Shown here: piece by piece, positions 48,838 through 61,255 of the stretch
Position numbering within the stretch: the first letter of the stretch is position 1
Layout of the letters: each line of letters opens with the position of its first letter
Source: Clavelina lepadiformis
Lineage: Eukaryota > Chordata > Ascidiacea > Aplousobranchia > Clavelinidae
Direction: 5' to 3'
DNA: 64,000 bases
Assembly (NCBI RefSeq): GCF_947623445.1
Contig: NC_135247.1
Coordinates: 17,734,501-17,798,500, forward strand
Program-made: the position numbers and the translations under genes
The notes under the pieces: generated by a model
What the model saw: the letters and a program-made list of their open reading frames with translations, nothing else
Told to the model about the DNA's origin: nothing
The model's database searches: none

Positions 48838-51800
48838 CTGAAAATATAATACAAAATTCAAAGCTTGCTGTAGCGAAAGAAAATTGATTTACACAGCAAT
48901 CGTCTTTGCTTGATCAAACTTAACCTTCGCTTACTTTTCCTTCAAAAGTTTGCTTTAGCTCTTTTCCTCGGGTGTTCTTGGAAAGTTTTTTTCTATGTTT
49001 TAAAATTTAGTAAATTATTCCAACTGAGACAGAAATAATAGTTTTTGTTAACATTTAATTTAAGTTCTAAGAATCGAATTTTTGGGAATGGAATCCCGTT
49101 AAGCAGAACCTCAAATTTATGGCAACGCAGTAATAAAATCAGGAAAAATCATACTTTAAACTGGGAAGATAAAATTAATCACTGTGTTCGAGGTTATAAC
49201 AATACGCTTGAAACAGATCAAATGTTAGGCAGTTTAAGGTTGTCTTCCCGTAACAAACGACAAACTCTTTGCTAAGCCTGGCGAAAGATTTATTTCTTCC
49301 TCGACTTAGTTGCTTTACAACAAATATTTAAGACTAACATCACCTTTCAACTCACCATCTGCTATCAGGCCCCATAAATGCCCGGGCCAGGAACCATTAT
49401 GACATAAAGGTATCAAGGCAAAATTGATTTACAATAAAATAGTGTATTCTACGCCTTTTTTATATTTTGTATTTAAATCTCATTGTTTTACATTGACGAT
49501 GTTTGCATTCCGCAATGCCATCATTGCCGTACAACCATCATAGGTTTGCTTTTCGTCTTCAGCACCCTATGTATTACTATAAATAAATAGTACAGTAACA
49601 AACAAGATATAGGTTGGCCCTCTGCAGGTTATGTACTAGTTACTAGTACTAGTTATGTTATGTACTAGTTATGTACTAGTTACTAGTACTAGTAACTAGT
49701 AGAACCTGATACCGTTTTGTTAGTACACCTGAAGAAACAAGCTTATGTTTGCGAAAGCTTGTATAGAAGAATCAAAAACAAATGTCAGAGGACCAACCGT
49801 TATCTTGGTTTTTTTAGTTTACTAAATACTAGGTTAATACGGTTCAGCCACCACCACATATATATAAATAGTACGTCTAATTACCAAATCATCTTTTGCA
49901 TTTTTCTGAAGATGGAAAATAGATACGTCCGAAACAGTTTTGTAAATAAAAGCACATTATGAATGATCCTGTTTTTATTGTACTGATTGCGACAGTTATA
50001 AATATTTATGACGTTCTTATGCAATGCTAGCGGTAAAAATGAGACAATGACATGCTGGGGTAAATGGCGCTACCAACATGCATTTTGCAGTAAGCTTTGT
50101 GGATTTCTGGTTGAGATGCTTTCTGCGGCAACGTATATGTTACGATCATTTCCGCAGAACGTATTCGTTGTGAAATAAACTGGATTCATTGTCGTAAATG
50201 TCTGGTAACTTATTTTTATACTTCTATTTCAGAATTTCATGGTTTAAAAACATAACAAGTTCTAACGGATTTGTAAATAGCAAGCATAGGCATTTGCCAC
50301 GACAAAGCCTTGATTTACGGCAACAACTATGCGCGGACATTAGCGGCAAAAAAAACAAATATATACGACCTTAACTATCAGTTCAGCAGCTTCAAAACAG
50401 CTGCCCTATGATTGCGGTTAAAAGTTCAAACATGTTTGATAAATTAAAGCATTTCTGCTCAAGTACATTTTTCGTGTCATCGTTGACACTTGATCTCGTG
50501 TTTGCTTTCTAGGGTTGGTCGACGCATAAGTTCTTTGCTCAGAAACAACAAACAGTTATATGATGCACGAACTAACCACGCGATGTCGTCAAACAATGGC
50601 AAAATTGCTCGTTGGGAAAACGCTAAACGGTTTCCAAGAAACAAAAGTTTGATAAATGAATGTGTTATGTAACAGAAATTTGTTACATAATCGAGATAAT
50701 AAATAATCACAAATGTTTTAGTCCATAAGTTTGACTATAATTGCGTAGTCAAGTCAATTTTGCTTACGGCATAACTACGGTATTTGAAAACGTCATTGAG
50801 ACAAAATGTTTTCCAAGTTATTACAAACGTCAACTTTATCGTTACGAAGCTTGTATGAAACCCTTGCAACAAAGTCAGGATGAGTTTTTCATCAATGTTT
50901 AATTTTGATTAAAAAGATGCTTTTTGTGAATAAAAAAAAGAAGTTTTGTAACAATTAATGACTATGCACAACTGGTCTGGCGCAACTACAAACGATCTCA
51001 TAGATATCCACGCTTCCCAGTTTCATGTTTTAAATCTCTTTTAAGACGTCTTGGACAAAACATTTTAAACGAATGAAGGCTGGTAATTAAATTCATTTTA
51101 ATGCTCTCCATTGAAAGAGACGATGATTTTTCACTTTTGTATTTCAAAGACACAAATTCTCGTGAAGAAAATATTTTCTGTGCAATGTGGATACATGCTT
51201 TGTTATGCGCCAGTCCTATGCGTACCTATCAATTCCAATTTTATATCTCGTTTCTTGCCATTGTTACATTTTTGTAGCAACCGTCGTCGTTCTTTTCACA
51301 ATTCAGCATCCTTTGTTTTATGCTACGTGGCATCAACATCTTATTTGATCCACTGTGATTCCTGTTAATCCTGTTACCCAAGCATTTTATCCTGTTATAA
51401 AATGCAGTAACATACCAGGTGGTACATGGTAGTACGCAAACAGCTTTTCTTTCTTACTTGTGCACATTTAAGTTTTGAATGGGCAGAATATGAATGCTGC
51501 GATTGATGAAGTTTGAAAGAAAATCAAGGTTTGTTATTGATATGATTCCGTTTCAAACTGGGTGTCGTATTTACGGGAAAGAATAAATACCAGAAGAAAG
51601 AATGAACGGAAAAAGAATTTGAGCTAGTAAATATATAGTACAGCTTCACAAAAGTGCACCAACGCAACAAATCTACGAAACGGTCTTAGTTAAATGGAAT
51701 TGAGAGCAATTAAAGCAAACATTATAGCAGCTATAGGTATAGCTTATGGCTTACCAAAGTGCCACAACCACCACAATTAATCAGGTTACATTGCAACTAG

Positions 51801-52495
51801 GTTTGAAACTTCCTGACATTCTGTCACGATAAATTTATTTCCAATACAAAGGAAGTGAAAGCTTTGCAAAATAAATTAATTTGGTACAACTGCGTTAAAT
51901 GCTGTTTAGAATTGTAAAACTTTCGTTTATATTTGATTGTATTTATTTAAACAAAAGTTGCTATGTCATGTTAAAAACAATCACACACCTTAGTTCGTAG
52001 AGATGCTGGTAGCTCCACAATACTATTATTTCCACACTTGAGCTTATTCGAAAAATTATGCTCTCAGTGTTTTATCCAATCAATGTATAGGTTTAACAAG
52101 CGAAGGAAACAAAAGTATAAGGTCTTCAAAATATGACAAATTTACTGTCGTTAATTTGTCACGAATTGAGTTGATCAAGGGTTCATGAAATATTAAAACA
52201 AATTTAGGGCAATTATAATTATTGATATGATCCCACTTAAAACAGGATTTGTAAAACAAAATGCAACGTGCGTGAGTAAAATGTGTTGTTAGTGTGAACA
52301 GATTCACAAACATACATGTTGCCTCAGTTTTACACGATTTTAATTAGCTTGGCTATATATTAGATTTGATTAGTTAGATGGTAAACACAAGCATTTCGAT
52401 GCTTCAAACCAATTAGTAGTAACAAAATTGCAAAGATCATCGAAATTAGTCAATCCACGTCAAAGCTGAATCAGAAATTTCCTGACATTTTGTGA
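48838..52495. other. Intergenic, no gene recognised
   Basis: Contains an ACTAGT-rich low-complexity tract at 49630-49701. No gene-like frame has any recognisable motif. Confidence 0.4.
49630..49701. repeat. ACTAGT/TACTAGTTA low-complexity repeat
   Basis: TTATGTACTAGTTACTAGTA-type words recur about eight times and are self-complementary, so the tract can form hairpins. Confidence 0.85.
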
Positions 52496-53130
52496 TAAAT
52501 CATCGTCGTGATAAATCATTTTATTACAAATGATGAGTTAAACACATTTTGCAATGGTATCACGTTCCATGTGAAGGCACATCCTCTTGTTGCTCCAGCA
52601 AAAGTTTTTTTACCGCCCTTGCACATCAAGTTTGAGTGCATGAAAAACTTTGTGAAAGGTATGGACAAATACGGAGAAGGATTTAGGTACTTGCAAGAAA
52701 AGTTTTCGTCTTTACCCGAAGCTAAACTGCAAGCAGATATTTTCACTTGACCTCAAATCAGAGAACTGTTGAAGGATGAAGATTTCGAAAAAAAAGTCTA
52801 TAACGGAATTGCAAGCTTGGAAGGGGTTAAAAGCTGTTATCCAACAGTTCCATTGAAATAACGGAGCCTCCAATTACAAACAGCTTATTACAGATATGCT
52901 TGATGCCTTACAAAAACATTGTGGGTAGGATGAGCGTCAAAATGCACTTTTTACCCTCCCACCTAGACTACTTTCCAGATAATTGTGGGACGTTTAGTGA
53001 GTAACAAGGTGAACGTTTTCACCGGGAGATAATGGTGATGGAGGAACGCTATCAGGGTAAGTGGAATGTCAGCATGATTGCTGACTACTGCTGGTGTCTT
53101 AAAAGTGAAGACTCTACTAAATATGAGAGA
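52496..53130 (+). mobile_element. Decayed transposable-element-like ORF (class uncertain)
   Basis: The conceptual translation resembles a protein family seen as repetitive copies in many invertebrate genomes. Visible anchors are LPPLHIKFECMKNFVK, YLQEKF, PQIRELLKDE.FEKK, RMSVKMHFL and RYQGKW. The family assignment is from memory and the element class is not certain. It is broken in several places and has no recognisable termini here, so it is an old fossil. Confidence 0.6.
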
Positions 53131-55060
53131 AAATCAGGTAGACGCGCATTTTCAATAAAATAGATACCGAGGTAGTGAACCGGTGTGCTTTCAATAATAA
53201 TCATTTTACTGCATTATATTGTTATTGCTGTCATATTTCAAAAATCTTTATTGTTTTATCATAAGAAGACAAAGATGTGTAACAATTCTATGCAAACTGT
53301 GAATTTTTTCGAGTCAAGCTTGTTGTACACCTTACATTATTTGCGATTATTCACCAAAAACGCTATATGACGTGTAACAGTTATCTCAAAAACCTGATGT
53401 GCTAGAATAAAACGGACCACAGATTCGGAATCAGCGCCCCAAAATTAGCTATATTTGCATGTTTTTAGTGAAAAAAAAATTTTGAAGTTGAAAAATGCAG
53501 GCCAGTGTTATCACCAGGTTTTGATAAAAAGAAACCATGTCTCGGTCGAGTCCCGCTTGACGGCGCTATATAATTCGAGTTTAAATTTAAGACTTGAAAT
53601 CCTATTTCAATAAATGCAAGTGTTTAGGAATATTTCAAGTACTTTTTGGTATCAGTACAGTCGAACCATATGCAAGTATTCAGAACAGCTACCAGCTAAT
53701 GTTTGTGCAGTGAAACCTGATTCCTTCTCGCGCAGGCCTGTAAGCCTCACCCCAAAATTTTAAAACCAAAAATAGATTTTAACGTGTTAGGCTACATCAG
53801 GCGTTTAAACTTAGTCATATATAAACAATGTATAAATCATAGCACTAATCTATTATAGTTGACAAGTTTCCAAAATTTCATTTCCTGCAAACGGAATATT
53901 AGCCTATAGGCTACTAAACAATAGGCCTATTCATAGACACTAATTATCAAAACCAGGCTTGCGGCAAGTACTACCACTTTTTTAAGCGGGCTTTATGTTT
54001 GGTTGCACGAACCGTATGTTTCACGCCTCCACTCTAGACTATTTGAAAGAGGCCTTACAGTTTTCCTATGCTGTGGGCCTACACCAAAAAGTGGCTTGTT
54101 GCGAGACCGCTGACGCCTTTCCTGCCTGTACATAGTCCATCTCACAGCAATTGCTTTCCAACTTTTATAAACTTGGTGTTTGGTTTGTTTTGACGAAATA
54201 GTTTACCGCATTCTTTGCTCCATGTTACTTTGTATAGTATGGAGATACGAAGCTTACAATAGCAAGTCTACCAGACTGGCATTGTTGAACCGGCATCGGT
54301 TAAAGCAAGAATATTCACGGTCAAGTGTAATATCAATTTTGTAAACATGTTGTGAATTACATTTTACACTTTCTATATAATTTTTCGGAAAGCTTTGAAA
54401 AGCATGATTTTCACTTATAGTGTATTCATTAGAGACCTACTACACCAACACGCTCAAACTGACTAATTTTTCTAGCAATTGGTGAACATGCAGTACGCGG
54501 TGAGCTGTTTCGTTATTTTATTTATATTTTAAACTGTTTCCACAGGTAATTCAGCAAAAAACGCCGAAGGTTGTTTGTGCGTGGTTTTGCAGATACATCG
54601 TGACTTGACTGGACAAACAGCCGGAAGGCAAACTTATAATCTGAACGTGATGTAAAGAATTACCGCAAACAAGTGCTCAAGTTATATTTAGACGATAAAA
54701 AGTGATGAAAAATATTTAGTTCGGCAGCAAATAGATCAAAGCATTGTACGCTGACTCGCTGACATACAACGAACGTGACACAGATTACATTTACAAACGT
54801 TTCTTGCACAAAGCAAATAGCAGAAAAAACATACAGGCAAGCAAACTGCATCAAGAAGATACGAAAAGCATCTTTCTTGTCATTTATCGCATGGTTTTCG
54901 TTATTTTTTTCAAGATTAATCACAGCATAAGTACGCTTTGTATAGTGCAGGTCGGATAATATTCTGTACCAATATAAAAACTTGGATTGCCGGGCAACTT
55001 GACAGAGTCCAACTATTTGAAAATGTTAACAAGCCACAAACCGATCTTGACTCCACTTCT
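53131..55060. other. Intergenic, 3' side of the SDR gene, no gene recognised
   Basis: No coding similarity noted. The segment at 53370-53470 shares a CAGCGCCCCA motif context with 12540-12610, possibly another dispersed repeat. Confidence 0.4.
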
Positions 55061-56970
55061 TTAAGATTCCTGCTGTGTGGTCTCCTCCTTGGGGGTTTCC
55101 TCCTTGGGGGTTTCCTTCTCGAATTGCTCAGCTGGTTTCTCCTTGATCCATTCCTCGCTCATTTCCCAGAGTTTCTTTGCATCTTCATCGCGGAGTGCAT
55201 GAGCTTGTAAACGCTCTTCGGCGCATTTGCTAAGAGCATGATTACACGTTACATGAAGTTAGCTCAGAGAAGAAGATGTGGTCTGTCTACGTGTGCGTGT
55301 TCAACTGATCTTAAACTTCATTTAGCGCACGTGCAGAGCTTACTTAAGTGTGGTAATATGACAACATTTTCATCTCTTCGTGGAAGCTTGGTATGGCACA
55401 AGCATGTATGATAAACTACTTACTTGAAGTACTTGCCACTCACACCATCCAACTCGGGAGCGATAGCGCAGTAGATTGATGTCTGCGCGCCCTGCTTTGG
55501 TGTGATGAAGAAAAATCTTTGTCCGATGGGCATCATGACCTTCGAAATCATTCTCTGAAAAAATGGCAAGTGGCTGGATTCATTCACATGACTTTGGAGT
55601 CCGGTGTTGACAGCGCCAGGATGGAGTGAGTTGCATGTCACACCTGTGCCTGAAAGAGTCACAATCGCTGGAGTCATTGTCAGTCAAACATTTCGTTTAA
55701 CACTTCAGATTCAGAACAAATCAAAACATTTCAATCTTAGGTTGCGATAAATCTATACCTTCTAATCTTCGTGTAAGTTCACGACAATGTAGCACGTTGG
55801 CCAACTTGCTTGCACAGTAGACCCGAGATGGGTCGTAATCTTTCTCGTGCATCATGTTATCCCATGACATTGAACCCCACTTGTATGCGAGTGATGAGAC
55901 GATAACAATGCGACTTGGGGCACTTTTCTATGGTTGGAGATTTCGAGAAAATAACACTTTTTTTTTGCAAGTTATTTTGCATGAAAATGAGCATTGCAGC
56001 CTACAAGCTTACAACAGACAAATACCAGAACCAAGATGGTAGAAAACACAATTTAACCGTGCTTTGATGTTCTCAATATCCAAATTGTATTTAGGTTTTT
56101 AATTGAACATGTAATGAATAACATGAACATGTTATTCACCTTTATAAGATCAAGTAGAAGCTTGGTAAGCAAAAAGTGACCGATGTGATTAGTACCAAGT
56201 TGCATCTCAAAACCTTCTTTTGTTTTCCATTGTGGGCAAGCCATAATTCCTGTTGTTCAAGGAGTGTAAAATAGAGTTGAGACTGAATAAACAACTTCAA
56301 TCTACAGGTATTTCCAATAAAACTTTATTATTTGATGTTAATTTACACACATATTAACTGGTTTGTACTGGATTTAAAAATTTTACTGCATTGCATCACA
56401 CCGGCATTGTTAATCAAAATATCTAGCCGTGATTCATTTTCATTGATGTCTTGAGCAAATTCGCGAACAGACTCCAGCGAGGCAAGATCCAACTTCTTTA
56501 ACACAAGATCCGCTCCCTTGACTTCTTCCAAAATCTGTGTTTTACTTGAAAATTAAATGCAATACAACAATACCGGTAAAGTAGTATACTGCTGTAAACT
56601 GCCACTGTTCAACAGTCGGGCCTGTTTGTCAAATTTGCAGTGCAAATAGAATACATATTTCATGTACGATTCCTGCTCAATACGGAAGGCACGAGTGCAC
56701 ATTTTACACACTTAATAGTCTAACTCTAATACCTGAAAAAATTCCCAAGTTTCTCGAATCAAAATCTAAAAGTTAAAAATCAAATTACCTTTTGCTTGGC
56801 CTCTTCAGCCTTCTCCATATTTCTACAAGCCATAATAACACGAGCTCCTCGACCAGCCAAATCTTTGGCGGTTTCAAATCCGACGCCATTGTTTGCTCCG
56901 GTGACTATCACTGTCTTTCCGTCTAACTTTACATCACACTGCACAGTTCCTTTAACTGCTGATTTTTGGG
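55061..56970 (-). CDS. Retinol dehydrogenase-like short-chain dehydrogenase (RDH11-14 type)
   Basis: NAD(P)(H)-dependent oxidoreductase of the classical SDR fold, closest in my reading to RDH13/RDH14. It probably acts on retinoid or lipid aldehydes at a membrane. Exons: 56789-56970, 56402-56534, 56140-56249, 55759-55927, 55424-55649, 55061-55229; phases agree and all junctions are GT-AG. Cofactor motif TGANNGVG, then LDLASL, NNAG, the N..HIGHFLLT helix, VSS, catalytic YCASK and LHPGAV appear in the usual order, ending in VSGKYF. An unusual acidic tail with repeated ETPKE follows and ends QQES. Exon 56789-56970 starts in phase 2 and has no internal start, so a further 5' exon is required. Confidence 0.93.
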
Positions 56971-57226
56971 CTGAATAAATATGTTTGGAAAAGTGAAAAT
57001 AATTATGCCAAATGCTGACAGCATTCACTGACTTACAACAAGCTTTATTAGGTGCACGCCATTTATAAGTATTGGCACACTGTGGATAGTTACTCACCAG
57101 CCATTGGTGAATTATATTGCGTACGTTGTCTGGTTTTGTCCAAAATGTCACCACACAGTAAAACTGGGATATTTCTAATGTTTACAAACTATATACACCA
57201 TAAAAATAAAATCGTGTTGATTTTAC

Positions 57227-57278
57227 TGTACAGGTCTATACAAATACATAACAATAAATGGCTTATATTAACAAACAT
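57227..57278 (-). CDS. Candidate first exon of the SDR gene
   Basis: ATG at 57276-57278 opens 17 codons (MFVNISHLLLCICIDLY), a short hydrophobic N-terminus, and ends in phase 1 before GTAAAA. It joins in frame to the phase-2 start at 56970. The total is then 346 aa, near the family norm of about 330. The donor is weak, and an exon further upstream is possible. Confidence 0.35.
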
Positions 57279-57667
57279 TCAATTACATTGCACTGTGTAA
57301 GTTTCACAGTTTATATTTCTGTTGGGTTAGCTGCTTTCCTCGCCGACTTGATATGCAAAGTGTAGATTTAATGTGAAGTTAGATCCTTATGTTAACCTGT
57401 GCCATTAATATCTTTCATCCAGTCAACTTTCCAAAACAATATATAATGATGTATTAAATGTATTGATATATTGTATGATGTAAATAATTTGTTAAAATGT
57501 TAATTTGTTTAAATGGTAATTAAAAAATGTCTATATGTTTATTTGTAAACTGACTTTTAAAGATTAAACTATGAACACAATTTCAACTCGCTGAGAGTTG
57601 GTTTAACGTCGTTCTTTTCCGATGAGTAAATTCAAACAACAATTGCTAAAATTTACAAAAATTAGGC
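57279..57667. other. Intergenic, no gene recognised
   Basis: AT-rich upstream sequence of the SDR gene. No promoter element is clear. Confidence 0.35.
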
Positions 57668-57715
57668 CCATCTGGTCTCCGAATGGAGGCGTGGGTTCGA
57701 ATCCCACTTTCGACT
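57668..57715 (+). pseudogene. Stray 3' half of tRNA-Leu(CAA)
   Basis: TCTGGTCTCCGAATGGAGGC followed by GTGGGTTCGAATCCCAC and TTTCGAC matches the 3' exon of the tRNA-Leu at 28997-29114, with B box intact but no 5' half, anticodon or intron. It may derive from a tRNA fragment or from a tRNA-derived SINE. Confidence 0.85.
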
Positions 57716-59969
57716 CCATATAGCATTTGTTAAGCTCTTGTGTTCAGGTCACTTCACATAAAATGATTGTCAGAACTGCCAGGCTAATATAGAATTCGTC
57801 ACACAGTGCATGTGCATAACATAGACATCACAGGTTTAATATAGACATATAAACAATATAATATAGGTCGCGTAGGCATAATACCCCACAGTAGAATTGA
57901 ATTTCTCACTTCCCAAAATTCTTACTGTCTCAATGTAAAACTATAATTTGCCTTATTGTAGAACTGCAGTTGAGTATATATAAAAATGTTTCAAAAGTAA
58001 TAAAGTATCTGTCGGTTACAAAATGACTGCAGCCAAAAGAATTGGCAGATTGGCTTTCTATTTGCTCAAAAACCACACAAACTTAATATCTACTAATATT
58101 TTGTGCAGCAGTGACTGAAATAGTTATCAACCATTTTGGCTATAGCCTATAACGCAGGACCGGTACTTTTATTAAGCCATTTTTAATACTATTTTTCTGC
58201 AGACACCTTTCAGCCTTTCGACCCAAATAGCTGTATGGTGCCATGGATGCACTTAAACTAGGCCTACTGCTATTTTTTAATGATGTAAGCTCACGTTAAA
58301 TGTAGTAAAATTAGCTTTCAGATCCACATGACAGCATAAACCATAGCAGAAAGCCGGAGTGCAGACTATGCTATTTTGAGCAAGATCTTGTGCCAAACAA
58401 GCAAAAATGACAAGTGCGGCAAAACTTCTCGGATGCAATTAGACAGTAATGTCTGAATGTACGCAGTTGCAGTTTGACAAGAAAATTCTAAATCAATTAA
58501 AGTACGCACGTGCACGCACGCTAGTGCACGCAGATGTTTTGTCCAAATCATCAAGTACAAAAACAAGCACCGAAAGCGCGCCATTGTAGCTCATAAAAAA
58601 ACAGTATTGAGTGCACCTATGCCATAATGCAGTCAGGGTGGAATCTACCATATGCACGTCGAGCTTTGTTATCTTCATGCCGATTTATAATAAATAAAAA
58701 AAGAATTGACGCTTTAGTGTACGACATCACGACAAAATTTTCGTCTTTGTACGCACGATTTGTGGTCGAAAACTGCCATACCATTCAGTCGCCGACATAT
58801 ATAGTTTAAAAGATGAACAGACTGACAGATGGATAGACAGAACATAGCCTTAAAAGAATTATGGTTATGCTAATACCGTATCTGCATAACATAAAAATAA
58901 ATCTAAACCACACTTTTAAATATCCCAGATTTTTTTAAGTTGCAACTCGCACTTTTCGAGGACTGGCCGATTTGTCCAGGAATCTTCCAGGTTGTTTACA
59001 AAAACTCAACGCATGTAAATGCAAAACTTTTCCCTTAGTCATTGCCGAATCACACTCCCTGCAAAAAAATCAAGTCACGCCCAAACATAGACATCTTATA
59101 AACACATGCCCCAAACCAGTCACCCGCGTATTACAAAGTGATACAACAAGTGTTACGTTTTGTTGTCTTCACTCTTAGATTTACAGATTTACACGCATGT
59201 CTTTTATTTAAAAACAGTTTAGTTTAGTTTCGTTGACACAGCTCACTTCAGGAGCTCCAATATAAAAACTGACCGTGCGACTACCTGTCGAACACAAGTC
59301 GAAAAAAGACACATGTGCTTAATTAAGCACGAAAGAGCGTAATCGGCCGCAAGGGAGAAACGCAATAAATATAGGGAAAAAGAGTGTAACACAAGCTTTC
59401 ACGTACTGTGTATGCAGCACTAAAATTAAAAAAGACATGAATAGTATTTCTCGCTTTGGTGATTGCAGCAATCGTTGTATAATCTCCCACGCTTACAATA
59501 GTGATATTACATCATTGTCGATTCCGCATTTACCACTACGTCACGCGCTGTGCATTGTTGCCTTGGAATTTTCTCCAATTCATGCTTCCTGTATAGCCTT
59601 TTTTGGCGCTTGTTGTGTGGCATTCAATTACATATTGAATTTGATGTTGGTTGAAATGGAGTAGTTATGTGCAATATATGATTTTCAGATTTCTTTTCTC
59701 AGTAGTTCTACGTCAAAGTCATATGTCACATATAGCATTATTGGTATAAATGACGTAGTTGAACAATCTGGCTAAGTTTCAGTACCAGGTTTCTCAAGCT
59801 TTAGTATATTTTCTCCGATCATTGTCAGGAAATTAGTACCAAATTTATCAACGAATTTTTATGACCAGTTTGCGATGTGCGTGAGAAATGTTGGGTTGTA
59901 TAGTTGGGTGCATAAAAAGGCCATAATAATGATAATCGTCAACATTAGATCCTTGTGTACTCTTTTTGG
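57716..59969. other. Intergenic, no gene recognised
   Basis: Frames near 58366-58809 and 58972-59664 overlap one another in several readings and show no motifs. Confidence 0.4.
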
Positions 59970-60335
59970 ACACGTAGAGCAGTTAAAGATTTCCATGCAG
60001 TTCAGTCCAATGCGACGTCTTTCACTTTTCGGCAGGTGGTGTTAAGCTCCTGTAGATCGTTACGGAAAGTGGCTGCCAGGTCTTCTTGGGTCTTCGTTCT
60101 TCGTTTTCCACCCGATGGTTTCCAGTCTAATGCAATTTTCGGATGCCGGTAATCTGGCATTCTGAGCACATGTTCCACAAAGCGCATTCTGCGTTCAGTT
60201 ATTAAGCTATTCAGGGTCAGTAAGACACTTCCGCGTAAAATGTCATCGTCTGTGATGAGCTCTCGGTAGCTGACACCAAGAAGCCTTCGTAGGCAACGCT
60301 GATGGAATACGTTGGGTCGTAATAATAATAATAAT
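59970..60335 (-). mobile_element. LINE fragment: C-terminal tail of a non-LTR reverse transcriptase ORF
   Basis: The minus-strand reading FHQRCLRRLLGVS, then LITERRMRFVEHVLRMP, then KIALDWKPSGGKRR is the characteristic region after the RT domain of CR1/L2/RTE-like LINEs (HVLRMP... PGGKR). The frame is continuous over about 110 codons. A TGA stands where R is expected after VALD, so it is not intact. It is truncated at both ends and its 5' edge abuts an (ATT)n tract. Confidence 0.75.
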
Positions 60336-60370
60336 AGTCGTAATAATAATAATAATAAATAATAATAACA
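60319..60370. repeat. (TAA)n microsatellite
   Basis: Two runs of TAA units, about six each, separated by TAGTCG and followed by AATAATAATAA. It adjoins the LINE fragment. Confidence 0.9.
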
Positions 60371-61255
60371 GAAAAAAATAATATCGTTACACGGAAGTTA
60401 GACATGTGTAACTTTACCAAGTCAGAGAAACGAATAGGCTTTTTTCGAAGACAATCCCAGAAAAAGTGAACTAATTCTTCATTTCTTAATTTACTTTATA
60501 AATCTGTATGCTAACCAAAAACAACTCATCTTCATTCTCTAGCTGAGCTCGCAAATCCACTAAACTATCCAAAGTAATCTTACCAGGTTAACCTACCTAA
60601 ACCAGATAAACTCAACCTGTTTAAGCATAATAGGGTTAAACTGTTTGCAAAAATCCAATTATCAAGTCATGTTAATTTACATTAATTGAAGAAATTTCAC
60701 GTTTTAATGAAAAACCATCAACCTATCATGTCTTGCTTGTGTTTGGCCTTCGTTAGAATTAATTTAAGTAATGTTTACAAGGACATTATGTTTTGAAGAT
60801 CAGTTTAATTAAACCTGGAGATTACAAAAATACATCAAGGGGGGCGATCATAAGCTAGAATTAAATAGAACAAGATCTTGGTCACGTAAGAATTTTTTTG
60901 AATCGGTAAATATCCCAGAAAGTGATAAAAAAAACATGTCAGGCAAAGATAGATCTGGAACAACCAAACAACAAACAACACTGTATTAAACCTTTCTTTA
61001 TGGTTTAAAAAAAGTAGAAAATAACCTTTTTGTTTTAATAAAGCTAAAAAATCTTAGGAAATAAAACCTCGTCGCGATGTTCATACATCACGTTTGATAT
61101 CCATTGTCTGTTGAGACAACTACTGTAGCTTATTTTAAACCCGCAGGCAAAACGTTCACTAAAGCGTTGTTAGATGTGACTTTGCAGATCAATTAAAAGC
61201 TATTATTCTCTCATACAAAATTCAAAGTTTATGGATTATTAGGCCTGTTGCCATC
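60371..61255. other. Intergenic, 5' flank of the protease gene
   Basis: No gene is recognised and no clear TATA box lies in the 200 bp before the start. Confidence 0.35.

Noticed and set aside
49630-49701. Possible regulatory palindrome
   Set aside because: It is a low-complexity ACTAGT repeat rather than a defined binding site.
51111-51368. 85-codon frame with many Cys and Phe residues
   Set aside because: No motif, no splice context, and composition typical of chance AT-rich frames.
56780-57154. Start of the SDR at the ATG of the long frame (57154)
   Set aside because: The upstream part has no SDR character, and a good acceptor (TTTATTCAG) at 56971-56979 marks the exon start.
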